The notes: a model not told the origin generated them from the sequence alone. A stretch of 50,577 bases of DNA from Paludibacteraceae bacterium (GCA_016292775.1 JAEDFN010000008.1:1-50577), one strand, 5' to 3'; shown: positions 1 through 8,714, counted from the stretch's first letter. Translations and numbers: made by a program.

Positions 1-1
1 G

Positions 2-300
2 TGTACCTCTCTCGAATCTATTAATATCCCGAATAGCGTTACTAGTATTGGAAATGGTACTTTCTCAGGGTGTAAATCTCTCGAATATGTAAATATCCCG
101 AATAGCGTTACTAGTATTAGAGATAGTGCTTTTGCAGTGTGTACCTCTCTCGAATCTATTAATATCCCGAATAGCGTTACTAGTATTGGAAATCGTGCTT
201 TTTTTAAGTGTGAATCTCTCAAATCTATTGATATCCCGAATAGCGTGACTAGTATTGAAAGTAGTGCTTTTGAAGGCTGTGATTCTCTCGAATCTATTTA
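2..300 (+). repeat. 69-base tandem repeats inside the BspA-like gene
   Basis: Units begin at 2, 71, 140, 209 and 278, an exact 69-base period (23 codons). The segment encoding NIPNSVTSI is almost identical at DNA level between units (AATAGCGTTACTAGTATT recurs), while the codons for the variable residues differ. Such near-identity favours recombination between units, so copy number may vary between strains. Confidence 0.9.
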
Positions 301-379
301 TATATCCAAAGGAACAAAAGAAAAATTTTCTGAGATGTTATTTGATTACACTGACTATTTAGTAGAAATTGATATTTAA
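2..379 (+). CDS. BspA-like leucine-rich repeat protein, C-terminal end (5' end outside window)
   Basis: The frame is open from the first bases, so only the last 125 residues are present. They form five consecutive 23-residue leucine-rich repeats of the LRR_5 (BspA/TpLRR) type, with the core IPNSVTSI and the pattern AFxxCxSLxSI, then a short non-repeat tail ending in LVEIDI. BspA-type proteins of Bacteroidales are usually secreted or surface-exposed and bind host or matrix proteins; that role is family knowledge, not visible here. No signal peptide or sorting domain can be checked because the start lies outside. The sequence downstream continues in the same frame with repeat-like residues broken by stops, so the TAA at 377-379 may itself be a truncation. 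No product-specific name is justified. Confidence 0.85.
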   Translation, partial: CTSLESINIPNSVTSIGNGTFSGCKSLEYVNIPNSVTSIRDSAFAVCTSLESINIPNSVTSIGNRAFFKCESLKSIDIPNSVTSIESSAFEGCDSLESIYISKGTKEKFSEMLFDYTDYLVEIDI

Positions 380-550
380 GAAGATTTTTAACTACTTAGA
401 ATCTCCGATGAAGAATGTGCCGAAGCGGTGGAAGACGAATGCGGAGTAGTATAGACTAAAGATTGGGAAAATTTGTTTGAAGGAACAAAAGTTATCGGAG
501 ATTGAGCTTTTTATAAGTGTTTCCTTTCTGTTGATTTGTATAGAAAATAA
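380..550 (+). pseudogene. Decayed continuation of the BspA-like gene
   Basis: Reading on in the same frame past the TAA at 377-379, the translation shows further repeat-like text, including FEGTKVIGD followed by a stop and then AFYKC, which matches the LRR_5 pattern 'xxIGDxAFYxC'. In-frame TAA, TAG and TGA codons interrupt it, and the frame closes with TAA at 548-550. All three stop codons occur, so recoding is not a likely explanation. It is read here as a remnant of a longer or second BspA-like gene. Confidence 0.55.
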
Positions 551-568
551 AAAACTAATTTTATTAAT

Positions 569-612
569 AAAAAAGCGTTACCCTGAAAATACAATCAAGG
601 TGACGCTTTTTT
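569..612. terminator. Bidirectional intrinsic terminator
   Basis: GCGTTACC (575-582) pairs with GGTGACGC (599-606) with one G-T wobble, flanked by an A run on the left and a T run on the right, so it works for both strands. It lies between the convergent BspA-like gene and the acyl-CoA synthetase gene. Confidence 0.8.
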
Positions 613-644
613 ATTTAGTGCAATCAACTATGTGTTGATATAAA

Positions 645-2705
645 TTATTTATCGATACGGATGCGGGCGTCGACGGCTACAACGGCATTAGCGGAACCGA
701 GGAGAGGGTTGAGGTCCATCTCGGCGATTTCAGGAGCCACTGTAACGAGGGCAGAGATACGGGAAACAGCTTCTGCAAAGAGATCTTCATTAACAGGCTC
801 TTGACCACGTACTCCTTTGATAATCTTGTATCCGCGAAGATTCTTAATCATTGAATGTGCCTCTTCTACTGAAATAGGGGCAAGGGAAGCTTGTACATCT
901 TTAAGCACTTCAATAAAGATACCACCAAGTCCGCAGAGCACTTGATGTCCGAATTTCGGTTCGCGACTCGCACCGATAAAGATTTCGGTACCATGATACA
1001 TAGGGCAAATTTCCACTGCATAAGTATCTTTTATCTTGATAAGGCGGTTGAACTCTTTACGAACGGTATCCATATCAGTAACATTAAGAACCACACCACC
1101 CACGTCGGATTTATGTACCGGTCCGCACACTTTCATAACGAGAGGGAATCCCATCTCTTCGGCTTGTTTAACAGCATCCTCTTCGTTGCGTACTTCGGCA
1201 TTGCGTTTACGGTTAATACCGGCAGCATCGAGGAGTTGGTTAATTTCATCGAGAGAGAGATATCCGTTTTGTGCATTATCAACCACTTTACGGATAGCTG
1301 CTTTGTCTATTTCCGGGATATTTAATACTTCAGGTTGTGGTGCCGGAGTGTTGTAAACTTTTGCAAGGGCATTACCGAAGACGCACTCTTCGCTGAAGTT
1401 GATACGATGTTTTACATTGATAAAATCCTCTATTTCATCCTTTACATTGATAATAGAAGGGAGGATAGGGAAGATAGGTTTTTTGCAACTCTTCATCTTC
1501 TCATCGAGAACGCGATATACTTCCCAGTTTGCAAAGAGGCCCGGAGAACCGAAAATTACAGCCATAGCGTCGATATTATCGAAGTCGTTTTCACAGGCAT
1601 CGATGATATAACCGAGTTGTTCGGCAGTACCGGTAGCAAGGAAGTCGATAGGGTTTGCCACAGAAGAGCCCGGGAAAAGTTTAGCGAGCAACTCTTGAGC
1701 TTTTGGTCCGCTAATAGCAGGCACTTCGAGTCCGTTATTAGAGAGCACATCGGTAAGCATTACAGCAGGGCCACCGGCATGAGTGATGATAGCCATATTC
1801 TTACCTTTCATTTCCGGGTGCATAAATACGGCGCAAACATTTACAAGTTCGAGGCGGTTGCTACAGCGAACGATACCGGCTTTACGGAAAAGAGCGTCGA
1901 CAGCGACGTCGGAAGTAGCCAAAGCACCGGTATGAGAAGAGGCTGCGCGGCTACCTGCAGAAGAGCAACCGGACTTGATAGCGGCAATTTTACATCCTTT
2001 ACGGATAAGAGAAGAGGCATGCTTAAGTAACTTTTGAGGGTTACGGATGCTCTCCATATAAATCATTTTTACGAAAGATGATTTTCCCGGAACATAGGTC
2101 TCGTCCCAATATTCAAGCACCTCCTCGATACCGATTTGAGCGGAGTTACCTACAGCCCAAACAGAGTTGAATTGGAGACCATTAGTAATACCTATCTCTT
2201 TGATGAATACGGCAGTTGCACCTGAGCCGGTTACGAAATCCACACCTTGAGGATTAAGTTGAGGTATAGGGGCATCGAAAGCACCGGTATAGTTTACATT
2301 AAGGAATCCCGTACAGTTTGGACCGATAAGGGAGCCACCAACGCTATCGATAATTTCTACAATTTTATGTTCTATCTCTGCACCTTCATGGTTTTCTTCA
2401 GAGAATCCGGCAGAGATGATAACATATCCGCCGCAACCTTTTTCTTTTGCAAGCACTTCTACGGTATGAAGGCAATATTTTGAGGCAATAGCCATAAGTG
2501 CACAATCAACCTGAGGAAGATCTTCTACTTTTGCGTGACATTTTATTCCTTGGATTTCGGCTTCTTTTGGATTTACGACATAAACTTTGCCTTTGAAGTT
2601 ACTTTCCAATAAATTTTTTAGGAGTTTGCCACCGGGTTTTTGCACATCGTTAGATGCGCCAACCACCACAATACTCTGTGGATTAAGCAGTTTCTGTGAA
2701 ATCAT
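645..2705 (-). CDS. ADP-forming acetyl/acyl-CoA synthetase, fused alpha-beta form
   Basis: The enzyme converts acyl-CoA, ADP and phosphate to the free acid, CoA and ATP, typically conserving energy at the end of sugar or amino-acid fermentation in the cytoplasm. The 686-residue protein starts with a CoA-binding Rossmann domain (SIVVVGASND, residues 11-20), continues with succinyl-CoA-ligase-like domains carrying SSHTGALATSD with the predicted phospho-histidine at residue 258, and ends with an ATP-grasp domain (about 460-680). This matches the single-chain alpha-beta architecture of the family in length and order. The acyl substrate (acetate, propionate or branched-chain acids) cannot be told from sequence. 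A consensus promoter lies just upstream at 2747-2777, so the gene can be transcribed separately from the thioesterase gene before it. Confidence 0.9.
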   Translation of the reverse strand: MISQKLLNPQSIVVVGASNDVQKPGGKLLKNLLESNFKGKVYVVNPKEAEIQGIKCHAKVEDLPQVDCALMAIASKYCLHTVEVLAKEKGCGGYVIISAGFSEENHEGAEIEHKIVEIIDSVGGSLIGPNCTGFLNVNYTGAFDAPIPQLNPQGVDFVTGSGATAVFIKEIGITNGLQFNSVWAVGNSAQIGIEEVLEYWDETYVPGKSSFVKMIYMESIRNPQKLLKHASSLIRKGCKIAAIKSGCSSAGSRAASSHTGALATSDVAVDALFRKAGIVRCSNRLELVNVCAVFMHPEMKGKNMAIITHAGGPAVMLTDVLSNNGLEVPAISGPKAQELLAKLFPGSSVANPIDFLATGTAEQLGYIIDACENDFDNIDAMAVIFGSPGLFANWEVYRVLDEKMKSCKKPIFPILPSIINVKDEIEDFINVKHRINFSEECVFGNALAKVYNTPAPQPEVLNIPEIDKAAIRKVVDNAQNGYLSLDEINQLLDAAGINRKRNAEVRNEEDAVKQAEEMGFPLVMKVCGPVHKSDVGGVVLNVTDMDTVRKEFNRLIKIKDTYAVEICPMYHGTEIFIGASREPKFGHQVLCGLGGIFIEVLKDVQASLAPISVEEAHSMIKNLRGYKIIKGVRGQEPVNEDLFAEAVSRISALVTVAPEIAEMDLNPLLGSANAVVAVDARIRIDK

Positions 2706-2746
2706 GTTTTGTGATATTAGAATTTTACAATTTTTACTTTCAAATA

Positions 2747-2777
2747 CAAAGGTAATGATTATTTTTCATTGTCCAAA
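2747..2777 (-). promoter_or_regulatory. Bacteroidota-type promoter for the acyl-CoA synthetase gene
   Basis: On the minus strand TACCTTTG (2754-2747) matches the -7 consensus TAnnTTTG, and TTTG (2777-2774) lies 19 bases upstream as the -33 element. The -33 element falls inside the 3' end of the thioesterase gene. The expected start near 2741 gives a leader of about 35 bases. Confidence 0.75.
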
Positions 2778-3187
2778 AAATCCGGACGTTCTTCATAATC
2801 GGCTATTACTTTGCGCCATTCGTCTGAAATAGGGATAGTAATTTTATTTTTAAAATCGTAACCTACCATGATAGTTGTGCATTTACATTTCACATGATTA
2901 GTACGATTATCCCTGATTTGTTGGTATAGCGAAAAACTCTTTGATCCGATATGAGTTACGGAAGTCTCAACACTGATATCATCGGTAAGGAAAACCGGTT
3001 CGATAAAGTCCACTTCGGCATGAGCCACTACAATATCAATCTCTTTTGTGAAGTAATTATCACCATAAAGGGCACGGAAATATTCGGTTTTTCCGAGGTC
3101 ATAAAAACTAAAATAGGTAGAGTTGTTTACATGACCTAAAGCGTCAGTGTCATTAAAACGGAGTTGTACAGGGATAGAATGTTTCAT
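2759..3187 (-). CDS. Acyl-CoA thioesterase, 4HBT/YbgC family
   Basis: This 142-residue protein is a single hotdog-fold domain of normal size for the family. The N-terminal motif FNDTDALGHVNNSTYF (residues 11-26) contains the family's acidic catalytic position (D13 or D15) and the helix that binds acyl-CoA. It hydrolyses some acyl-CoA thioester in the cytoplasm; the substrate is not predictable. The ATG overlaps the TGA of the flippase gene by four bases (ATGA), which suggests translational coupling. It is followed by the acyl-CoA synthetase, another acyl-CoA enzyme, although that gene has its own promoter. Confidence 0.85.
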   Translation of the reverse strand: MKHSIPVQLRFNDTDALGHVNNSTYFSFYDLGKTEYFRALYGDNYFTKEIDIVVAHAEVDFIEPVFLTDDISVETSVTHIGSKSFSLYQQIRDNRTNHVKCKCTTIMVGYDFKNKITIPISDEWRKVIADYEERPDFLDNEK

Positions 3188-4632
3188 TTATTTTTGATCT
3201 TATTTAAAATCTGATTAAAAATTTCTATAAATATTTGATTTTTAGATATTAAAGCCAACAGAATGTAGAGTACAACACCAATAATCAATTCGCAACAGAG
3301 CTTATAAATCGGTGTTATAGGCACTAAGTAATCGAAGAGCATCACGCCACCTGCCATAATAATGCTGATAAGTAACGAAGGCAGCATCTTTACAATTTGA
3401 GTAAGGCAGGAAATTCCGACACAATGTTTTACCAGGAAAAGAGTTACCACCCACACTATCAGATTGGTAAGCAGGAAGCCGATAATCATCTGCATGATAG
3501 TATCGTGCATAAGAAGCAAGAAGATAGCAGTGAGGGCAACCATAAGTATCTCTACATAAAGGTAATAGCGAGATTTACCTTTTACATTAAAAATATTGAT
3601 ATTAAGGATAATAAACGGCTGAATTAGAGAAGAAATCAAGAATAATCGCAGATAAGGTAGAATAGGCATCCATTTATCGGTAATAACTACGGTAATGAAA
3701 TTCGGAGCTACTGCGAAAAACCCGAGAAGAACCGGGAAAGAGAAGAAAGAGAGAAAGGCGATGATTTTATTGATATAAGCCACCTGACGCTCTTTGTCGT
3801 TATTCAACGAAGAGAAGACCGGATAAGCTACCCCTACTACAGAATTAATAATAACATTTACAGGTATTTGATAATACTTATTTGCTTGACCATAATAGCC
3901 CAAATCTGCTGTAGAATAGGTGCGCCCGATTACAAAATTGTAAACATATTTTGAAAGATAATTAAGCAAAGATGAGATAATAATAGCGAAGCTGAAGGCG
4001 AAAAGTTCTTTGATGAGAGCAAAATTTGACTTCCAACTCGGCCACCATTTACTGCAACACCATATTATAATCATCTTAAAAAACACTTGAGAAACCTGTT
4101 GTGCAGCGATAGCCCAATAACCGAATCCTTTTATAGCAAGCACTATAGTGATAACAGAAGATAAAATCATTCCGCCGAGGTCGGCAATAGCAATCTGTTT
4201 GAATTTCAGTTGTTTTGTAAGGATTACATTAGGGACAATAACGAAAGAGTTGATTACCAGAGCGAGAAAGATAACTCGCGCAAGATTTACCAGAGGGGGC
4301 ATATTAAAGAAATCGGCAATCAACGGGGCGCAAAAGAAAAGTATAAGATAAAGGATAATACTGAGGAGAACATTAAAATAGAAAGCGGCACTATAGTCGG
4401 CCCGAGTATTATTTTCGCGGCGAACGAGTGCGATAGAGAACCCGCTTTCGATAAGTACACCGCTCACGATAGAGAAGATTGCGAGAGCAGCGATATAACC
4501 AAAGTCTTCCGGAGTGAGAATACGCGTTGTGATAATAGCCACGAGAAAGGCTATTACCTGATAACCGGCCTTATTAAAAATATTCCAGATAAGGGATACG
4601 GCGGTTTTCTTTTTTAAATTCTCACTATCCAT
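3184..4632 (-). CDS. Polysaccharide flippase (Wzx/WzxC-like, MOP superfamily)
   Basis: This 482-residue protein is hydrophobic almost throughout, with roughly 12-14 predicted membrane helices and a short polar N-terminus (MDSENLKKKTAVSLIWN) that begins like other polysaccharide exporters. Members flip lipid-linked oligosaccharide repeat units across the inner membrane for O-antigen, capsule or exopolysaccharide. No sugar-pathway genes flank it, so the substrate is unknown. The gene starts 20 bases after the rsmD stop and overlaps the thioesterase start by four bases, so it is probably part of one transcript with both. Confidence 0.85.
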   Translation of the reverse strand: MDSENLKKKTAVSLIWNIFNKAGYQVIAFLVAIITTRILTPEDFGYIAALAIFSIVSGVLIESGFSIALVRRENNTRADYSAAFYFNVLLSIILYLILFFCAPLIADFFNMPPLVNLARVIFLALVINSFVIVPNVILTKQLKFKQIAIADLGGMILSSVITIVLAIKGFGYWAIAAQQVSQVFFKMIIIWCCSKWWPSWKSNFALIKELFAFSFAIIISSLLNYLSKYVYNFVIGRTYSTADLGYYGQANKYYQIPVNVIINSVVGVAYPVFSSLNNDKERQVAYINKIIAFLSFFSFPVLLGFFAVAPNFITVVITDKWMPILPYLRLFLISSLIQPFIILNINIFNVKGKSRYYLYVEILMVALTAIFLLLMHDTIMQMIIGFLLTNLIVWVVTLFLVKHCVGISCLTQIVKMLPSLLISIIMAGGVMLFDYLVPITPIYKLCCELIIGVVLYILLALISKNQIFIEIFNQILNKIKNK

Positions 4633-4652
4633 CGATAAAGAACAACTACTGA

Positions 4653-5192
4653 TTACTCAATATTTTTAAAGAAAGAGAAATGAACATTACCATAATTTCT
4701 ATGTTCGAAAAAATTCGGGTGGCCTGAGAAATCGGTAGATACTCCATGCTCAACGATAAGAATACCATCATTGGCGAGTAATTGATTTCTAAAAATCAGG
4801 TCCGGAATTTCTGCAATTTTTTCCAATTGATATGGTGGATCGGCAAAAATAATATCATACGATGCTTTTGTAGAAGCAATAAAGCGGAACACATCGCTTC
4901 GCTGCACGCGTATATTATCGATACCGAGAGTGGTGCATGTTTTACGTATAAAAGCGATATGTTTCTCGCTCATTTCCACGGCAGTAATATAGCTTGCATC
5001 GCGTGATGCGAACTCATAACTGATAGAACCGGTACCGGAAAAAAGGTCCAAAACGGTAGAGCCCTCAATATCCATCATGTTATTAATCAGGTTAAAGAGC
5101 GACTCTTTTGCAAAGTCCGTTGTTGGCCGTGCAGTAATATTTGTCGGCGGTTCAAAACGGCGACCTTTGAATTTTCCACTAATTATTCTCAT
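4653..5192 (-). CDS. rsmD: 16S rRNA (guanine-966-N2)-methyltransferase RsmD
   Basis: RsmD methylates the N2 of G966 (E. coli numbering) in 16S rRNA of the small subunit, using S-adenosylmethionine. The 179-residue length is typical. The N-terminus MRIISGKFKGRRF and the RPTTDFAKESLFN segment are characteristic of the family. The SAM-binding motif I is DLFSGTG (residues 49-55), and the catalytic motif is ADPPY (117-121). A 214-base gap separates it from the DUF3822 gene upstream, and I see no consensus -7 box in that gap, so its promoter is unclear. Confidence 0.93.
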   Translation of the reverse strand: MRIISGKFKGRRFEPPTNITARPTTDFAKESLFNLINNMMDIEGSTVLDLFSGTGSISYEFASRDASYITAVEMSEKHIAFIRKTCTTLGIDNIRVQRSDVFRFIASTKASYDIIFADPPYQLEKIAEIPDLIFRNQLLANDGILIVEHGVSTDFSGHPNFFEHRNYGNVHFSFFKNIE

Positions 5193-5337
5193 TATCTTTT
5201 AGAGTAAAAAAATCAATTTTTTATTAATTATCATCGACAGTATTGAAGTATGCAAGTCGTGGTTTATGGATATCTACCAGGCCATTAAATATTCATCGAT
5301 TTACAATTTATTATTGAGCACTTTATAGATATGATGA

Positions 5338-5376
5338 TAAAAACGTCGGCAAAAAACGTCGACAAAAAATCGATGG
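5338..5376. repeat. Short tandem repeat in the gap between the DUF3822 gene and rsmD
   Basis: Three degenerate copies of a 12-13-base unit of the form AAAAACGTCGRC occur in a row, the last reading AAAAAATCGATGG. The rest of the 214-base gap (5193-5406) is AT-rich and I see nothing else in it. Confidence 0.5.
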
Positions 5377-5406
5377 AAGCGGGAGTAATCTCGGCAATAT
5401 CAGTTA

Positions 5407-6237
5407 TTAATCGCAATAAGATATTAAGGAGAAATATTCCGGGTTTGGGAGTGATATATCGTCAGAGATATTTTTAGGGGTAATAACGTCATGAAATCTC
5501 ACGAAATCCTTGACAATATTGCGAAAAGGGAAAAGAGTCAACTCGCCGGAAATGAATAGTTTCACCTGTTCGGGATTAAAATTCAACACGCGGTACATCT
5601 CCATGATATAATAGAGCATATCGAGTTCGGTATTGACAGAATATGAAGTTATTGCCGATATTTTTGCATTATTTACAGCCAATACTATCAGTTTACCCGC
5701 CATAAGTTCGCAAAGCACGAAACTATGTTCATCAATCATAGCTGCCATTTTAATCAACAATAGAGCGTCGTGAGAGAATTCCGTATTAAGGTCCTTAGAT
5801 AGGCGTGACTTAATTTGCTGAGGCAGCTGTTTATCGTTTGAAACGAAGGCAATTAGCGAGTTATCCATCAAGATATTATCCGGGATAGAGCAATGTCTGA
5901 TATTAGAGATAGAGAGTTTATCTTTTTCGAGAGGCATAAAGATTTTGGCATGCTCGGGAGAGAAAAGAGAAACCGGGATAAGGGCAAAAGCACCACTTTC
6001 GATATAAGTAACCTTATTGAAATTAAGGTTTAGAAGCGGGTCGTTATCGGGTATATAATTTTTCTCACTGACGAGATGCTTGACAGCCATTACGATACCA
6101 TTATCATCTTTTACAGAAAAAGAATATCCATCCGGTTGGTGCCGGATGGATAAACTATATTGCATGGTATTTTCAAAAACAAATTTTGAAGATAATAAGT
6201 CCAGATTATCAGCCATTGAAATTTTGGATAATATCAT
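5407..6237 (-). CDS. DUF3822 family protein
   Basis: The 276-residue soluble protein has no signal peptide or membrane segment. It resembles the Bacteroidota DUF3822 family, which is commonly encoded next to rsmD; the fold is related to actin-like ATPases in some descriptions, but I see no ATP-binding motif that I could name. Its function is unknown. The first ATG overlaps the stop of the upstream gene by four bases (ATGA), which favours that start over the internal ATG at codon 8 (MADNLDLL). The gene therefore appears translationally coupled to the membrane-anchored protein before it. Confidence 0.7.
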   Translation of the reverse strand: MILSKISMADNLDLLSSKFVFENTMQYSLSIRHQPDGYSFSVKDDNGIVMAVKHLVSEKNYIPDNDPLLNLNFNKVTYIESGAFALIPVSLFSPEHAKIFMPLEKDKLSISNIRHCSIPDNILMDNSLIAFVSNDKQLPQQIKSRLSKDLNTEFSHDALLLIKMAAMIDEHSFVLCELMAGKLIVLAVNNAKISAITSYSVNTELDMLYYIMEMYRVLNFNPEQVKLFISGELTLFPFRNIVKDFVRFHDVITPKNISDDISLPNPEYFSLISYCD

Positions 6238-6917
6238 TCCCAGTTACCGGCATGGTTATTAGACTCGGTAACGGAACCGACTTTAAGACCGCAATATCTT
6301 TCCAATTTAGTTTGGTAATCTTTGAGGTTTACAAGTTGTTGATGGTCGAGATCACCGAGGTAAGAATCATAAGGAGCGCAAGCCTCGAAAAGAGGGAGTA
6401 CGTATCCGGTGTTGTAATTGGTGATACGAGCGGTATCCATTAAGAATTTTTCATTGTTTGAATAAGGGATAATCATGAGGTTAGGAATATCCTCACGAGA
6501 ATATTGCTCAGCGAAAAGAGTTTCGTACACATTAACATAAGAAGTATCGCGACGGAAACCTTCGAGACCATTTTTAATAATCTCTTTCATATTACCCTTT
6601 TTCACAATTTTGAGAGCCTTTTCTTCGGTGAGGCCGTTTTTCAATTGTTCGTCGGTAAGAGTACCCTCTTTTAAGACAACAGGTAATTTGCCATTAAGGA
6701 TAAAATCTACCAAAGTATCGGTATTAGCGCAGAAAACGCCTTTCACCTTTTGATATTCGATTTGGGCCTTACGAATCTCAATTAAATTCTTTTTAATAGC
6801 GGTTTCACGCAATTCACGTGCTTTGTCGAATTCAATAACAGAAGTAATACTTGTAACGCACATATAACCCAAAACGCAGATAGCGCAAATGAGGAGTGCT
6901 CTAAAAACATGTTTCAT
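6234..6917 (-). CDS. Uncharacterised membrane-anchored protein
   Basis: I do not recognise this 227-residue protein beyond its being of a type found in Bacteroidales beside DUF3822 genes. Residues 5-28 form one hydrophobic segment that could be a signal anchor, followed by a charged helix (DKARELRETAIKKNLIEIRK) and a mixed soluble region, so it probably faces the periplasm. The N-terminal layout is vaguely like a pilin or pseudopilin, but no prepilin peptidase site is visible. A TACATTTG -7 box on the minus strand (6960-6953) lies about 36 bases upstream of the ATG. It overlaps the next gene by four bases. Confidence 0.55.
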   Translation of the reverse strand: MKHVFRALLICAICVLGYMCVTSITSVIEFDKARELRETAIKKNLIEIRKAQIEYQKVKGVFCANTDTLVDFILNGKLPVVLKEGTLTDEQLKNGLTEEKALKIVKKGNMKEIIKNGLEGFRRDTSYVNVYETLFAEQYSREDIPNLMIIPYSNNEKFLMDTARITNYNTGYVLPLFEACAPYDSYLGDLDHQQLVNLKDYQTKLERYCGLKVGSVTESNNHAGNWE

Positions 6918-6952
6918 ATGTGACTATAAAAATTATGTATTTATAAACTTTG

Positions 6953-6960
6953 CAAATGTA
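6953..6960 (-). promoter_or_regulatory. Probable -7 promoter element
   Basis: On the minus strand TACATTTG matches TAnnTTTG. No clear TTTG is present 19-20 bases upstream. Its position, 36 bases before the ATG at 6917, suits the uncharacterised membrane-anchored gene. Confidence 0.5.
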
Positions 6961-7068
6961 CGAAATTTTATTTGAATAGCACTAAAAAAAGTGCAATTTA
7001 ATATTATTTTTATTTAGCGAGGGTCAGACAAAGTATAATCAACTTATTATCAAATTATTACACCTTGA

Positions 7069-7674
7069 TTATAAATTTAATTCACCCACACCTTGGCGAA
7101 TAATTTCGAAATCGTCGCCGGTACAATCGACAACGGTAGAGAGGTTATCCACGCCGATTCCTCCATCGATAATAAGGTCTACTCTACTGCCGTACTTCTC
7201 TTTGATAAGTTCGGCATTAACCTCATAATCAGGGTCTTGACCATCAATACGCAAGGATGTAGTAAATATTGGATTACCCAATTCTTCTACTATCACCTTT
7301 ACTAAGTTTCGGTTTGGAATACGTATACCAATAGTTTTTCTTTCTTTGAACAATTTCGGCAACTTATTATTACCATTAAGAATAAAAGTGAACGGTCCGG
7401 GTGTATTTTTTTTGATAAGTTTAAAAGTGTCGTCGTCCATTTTAGTGAATTCGCTGATTTGTTTCAGAGAGTCGCACATCACGGAGAAGTTGGCTTTTTT
7501 GATATCGATACCCTTTATTCTGCAAATTTTTTCAAGAGCTTTTGATTGAAAAATATCGCATCCCAGGGCATACACCGTATCTGTGGGGTAAATAATAACG
7601 CCGCCATTGCGCAGCACCTCAACAATTTTAGAGATTGTATTGAGGTTTGGATTATCATCAAATAACCTTATCAT
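7069..7674 (-). CDS. Threonylcarbamoyl-AMP synthase family protein (Sua5/YciO/YrdC)
   Basis: Members with proven function make threonylcarbamoyl-AMP from threonine, bicarbonate and ATP, the first step of t6A37 modification of tRNAs reading ANN codons. The 201-residue protein consists of one YrdC domain. It contains the N-terminal YPTDTVYALGCD (about 30-41), the KGIDIKKANFSVMC region that binds substrate, and the IGIRIPN segment. The length fits TsaC/YciO and is shorter than Sua5, which has an extra C-terminal domain. Separating true TsaC from the YciO paralogue needs a tree. It overlaps the pheS stop by four bases, so the two translation genes are coupled. Confidence 0.85.
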   Translation of the reverse strand: MIRLFDDNPNLNTISKIVEVLRNGGVIIYPTDTVYALGCDIFQSKALEKICRIKGIDIKKANFSVMCDSLKQISEFTKMDDDTFKLIKKNTPGPFTFILNGNNKLPKLFKERKTIGIRIPNRNLVKVIVEELGNPIFTTSLRIDGQDPDYEVNAELIKEKYGSRVDLIIDGGIGVDNLSTVVDCTGDDFEIIRQGVGELNL

Positions 7675-8681
7675 TTGAATTGATTAAGGAAACGGACATC
7701 ATTTTCGGAGAACATTCTCAAATCTTTCACTTGGTATTTCAAGTTTGTAATACGTTCGACGCCAAGACCGAAAGCATATCCGGTATAAACATCAGGGTCT
7801 ATATTACAAGCTTTCAACACATTAGGGTCAACCATACCGCAGCCGAGTATTTCCACCCAACCGGTACCTTTACAGAAAGGGCAACCCTTACCGCCGCAGA
7901 TATTACAAGAGATATCCATTTCGGCAGAAGGCTCTGTAAAAGGGAAATACGAAGGGCGAAGACGTATTTGTGTATTCTCGCCGAACATTTCGCGAGCGAA
8001 ATATAGGAGCACTTGTTTTAAGTCGGCAAAAGATACATTTTTATCTACATAAAGGCCTTCTACTTGGTGAAAGAAGCAGTGAGCGCGATAAGATATAGCC
8101 TCATTGCGGTAAACGCGACCCGGAGAGAGTATACGGATAGGAGGTTTTTGAGTTGTCATCACTCGAGTTTCCACGCTGGAAGTGTGAGTACGGAGGAGGA
8201 TATCAGGGTGTTTTTCGATAAAGAAAGTGTCCTGCATATCGCGGGCCGGGTGTTCCGGAGGGAAATTGAGTGATTCAAAAACGTGCCAATCGTCTTCTAT
8301 TTCAGGGCCATCAGCCACCACGAAACCGATTCTTGAGAATATTTCTATTATTTCGTTTTTAACAAGAGAGAGTGGGTGACGAGTACCGAGGGCTATTGGC
8401 TCCGGGGTACGGGTAAGGTCGAGTTTATCAGCCTCTTGTTTTTTTAGTTCCACTTGCTCTTTAAGGTTATTAATTTTTTGTTGAGCCTTATCGCGCAATT
8501 GGTTCAGGAGCTGACCTATTTCACGTTTTTGGTCGGCAGGTACATCTCTGAATTGATTAAAAAGTTCGGAGATTTCGCCTTTTTTGCTAAGATATTTAAT
8601 ACGCAGAGCCTCCAATTCTTCTAAAGAATCGGCTTTAAAAGAGTCGACATCTGCAGAAATTTGTTCAATAATTTGTTTCAT
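7671..8681 (-). CDS. pheS: Phenylalanyl-tRNA synthetase alpha subunit
   Basis: PheS holds the catalytic core of the (alpha-beta)2 enzyme that charges tRNA-Phe. The 336-residue protein has an N-terminal coiled coil (about 1-85), a class II motif 2 region with RVYRNEAISYRAHCFFHQVEG, and motif 3 as GYAFGLGVERI near the C-terminus. A four-cysteine knuckle (CNICGGKGCPFC) interrupts the catalytic domain and may bind zinc. The beta subunit gene pheT is not adjacent. The gene lies 33 bases after the carboxynorspermidine dehydrogenase gene and overlaps the Sua5/YrdC gene. Confidence 0.95.
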   Translation of the reverse strand: MKQIIEQISADVDSFKADSLEELEALRIKYLSKKGEISELFNQFRDVPADQKREIGQLLNQLRDKAQQKINNLKEQVELKKQEADKLDLTRTPEPIALGTRHPLSLVKNEIIEIFSRIGFVVADGPEIEDDWHVFESLNFPPEHPARDMQDTFFIEKHPDILLRTHTSSVETRVMTTQKPPIRILSPGRVYRNEAISYRAHCFFHQVEGLYVDKNVSFADLKQVLLYFAREMFGENTQIRLRPSYFPFTEPSAEMDISCNICGGKGCPFCKGTGWVEILGCGMVDPNVLKACNIDPDVYTGYAFGLGVERITNLKYQVKDLRMFSENDVRFLNQFK

Positions 8682-8714
8682 TTAATTTACACCAACGATT
8701 AAAGAGAGAAAAAA

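Noticed and set aside
380..550. Stop-codon recoding in the BspA-like region
   Set aside because: All three stop codons interrupt the frame, while other genes in the window use TAA, TAG and TGA as normal ends. Decay explains it better.
1335..2030. A 231-codon plus-strand open frame across the acyl-CoA synthetase gene
   Set aside because: It lies antisense to a well-supported enzyme gene, resembles no family and has no promoter. It and its plus-strand neighbours at 891-1325 arise from the coding strand's composition.
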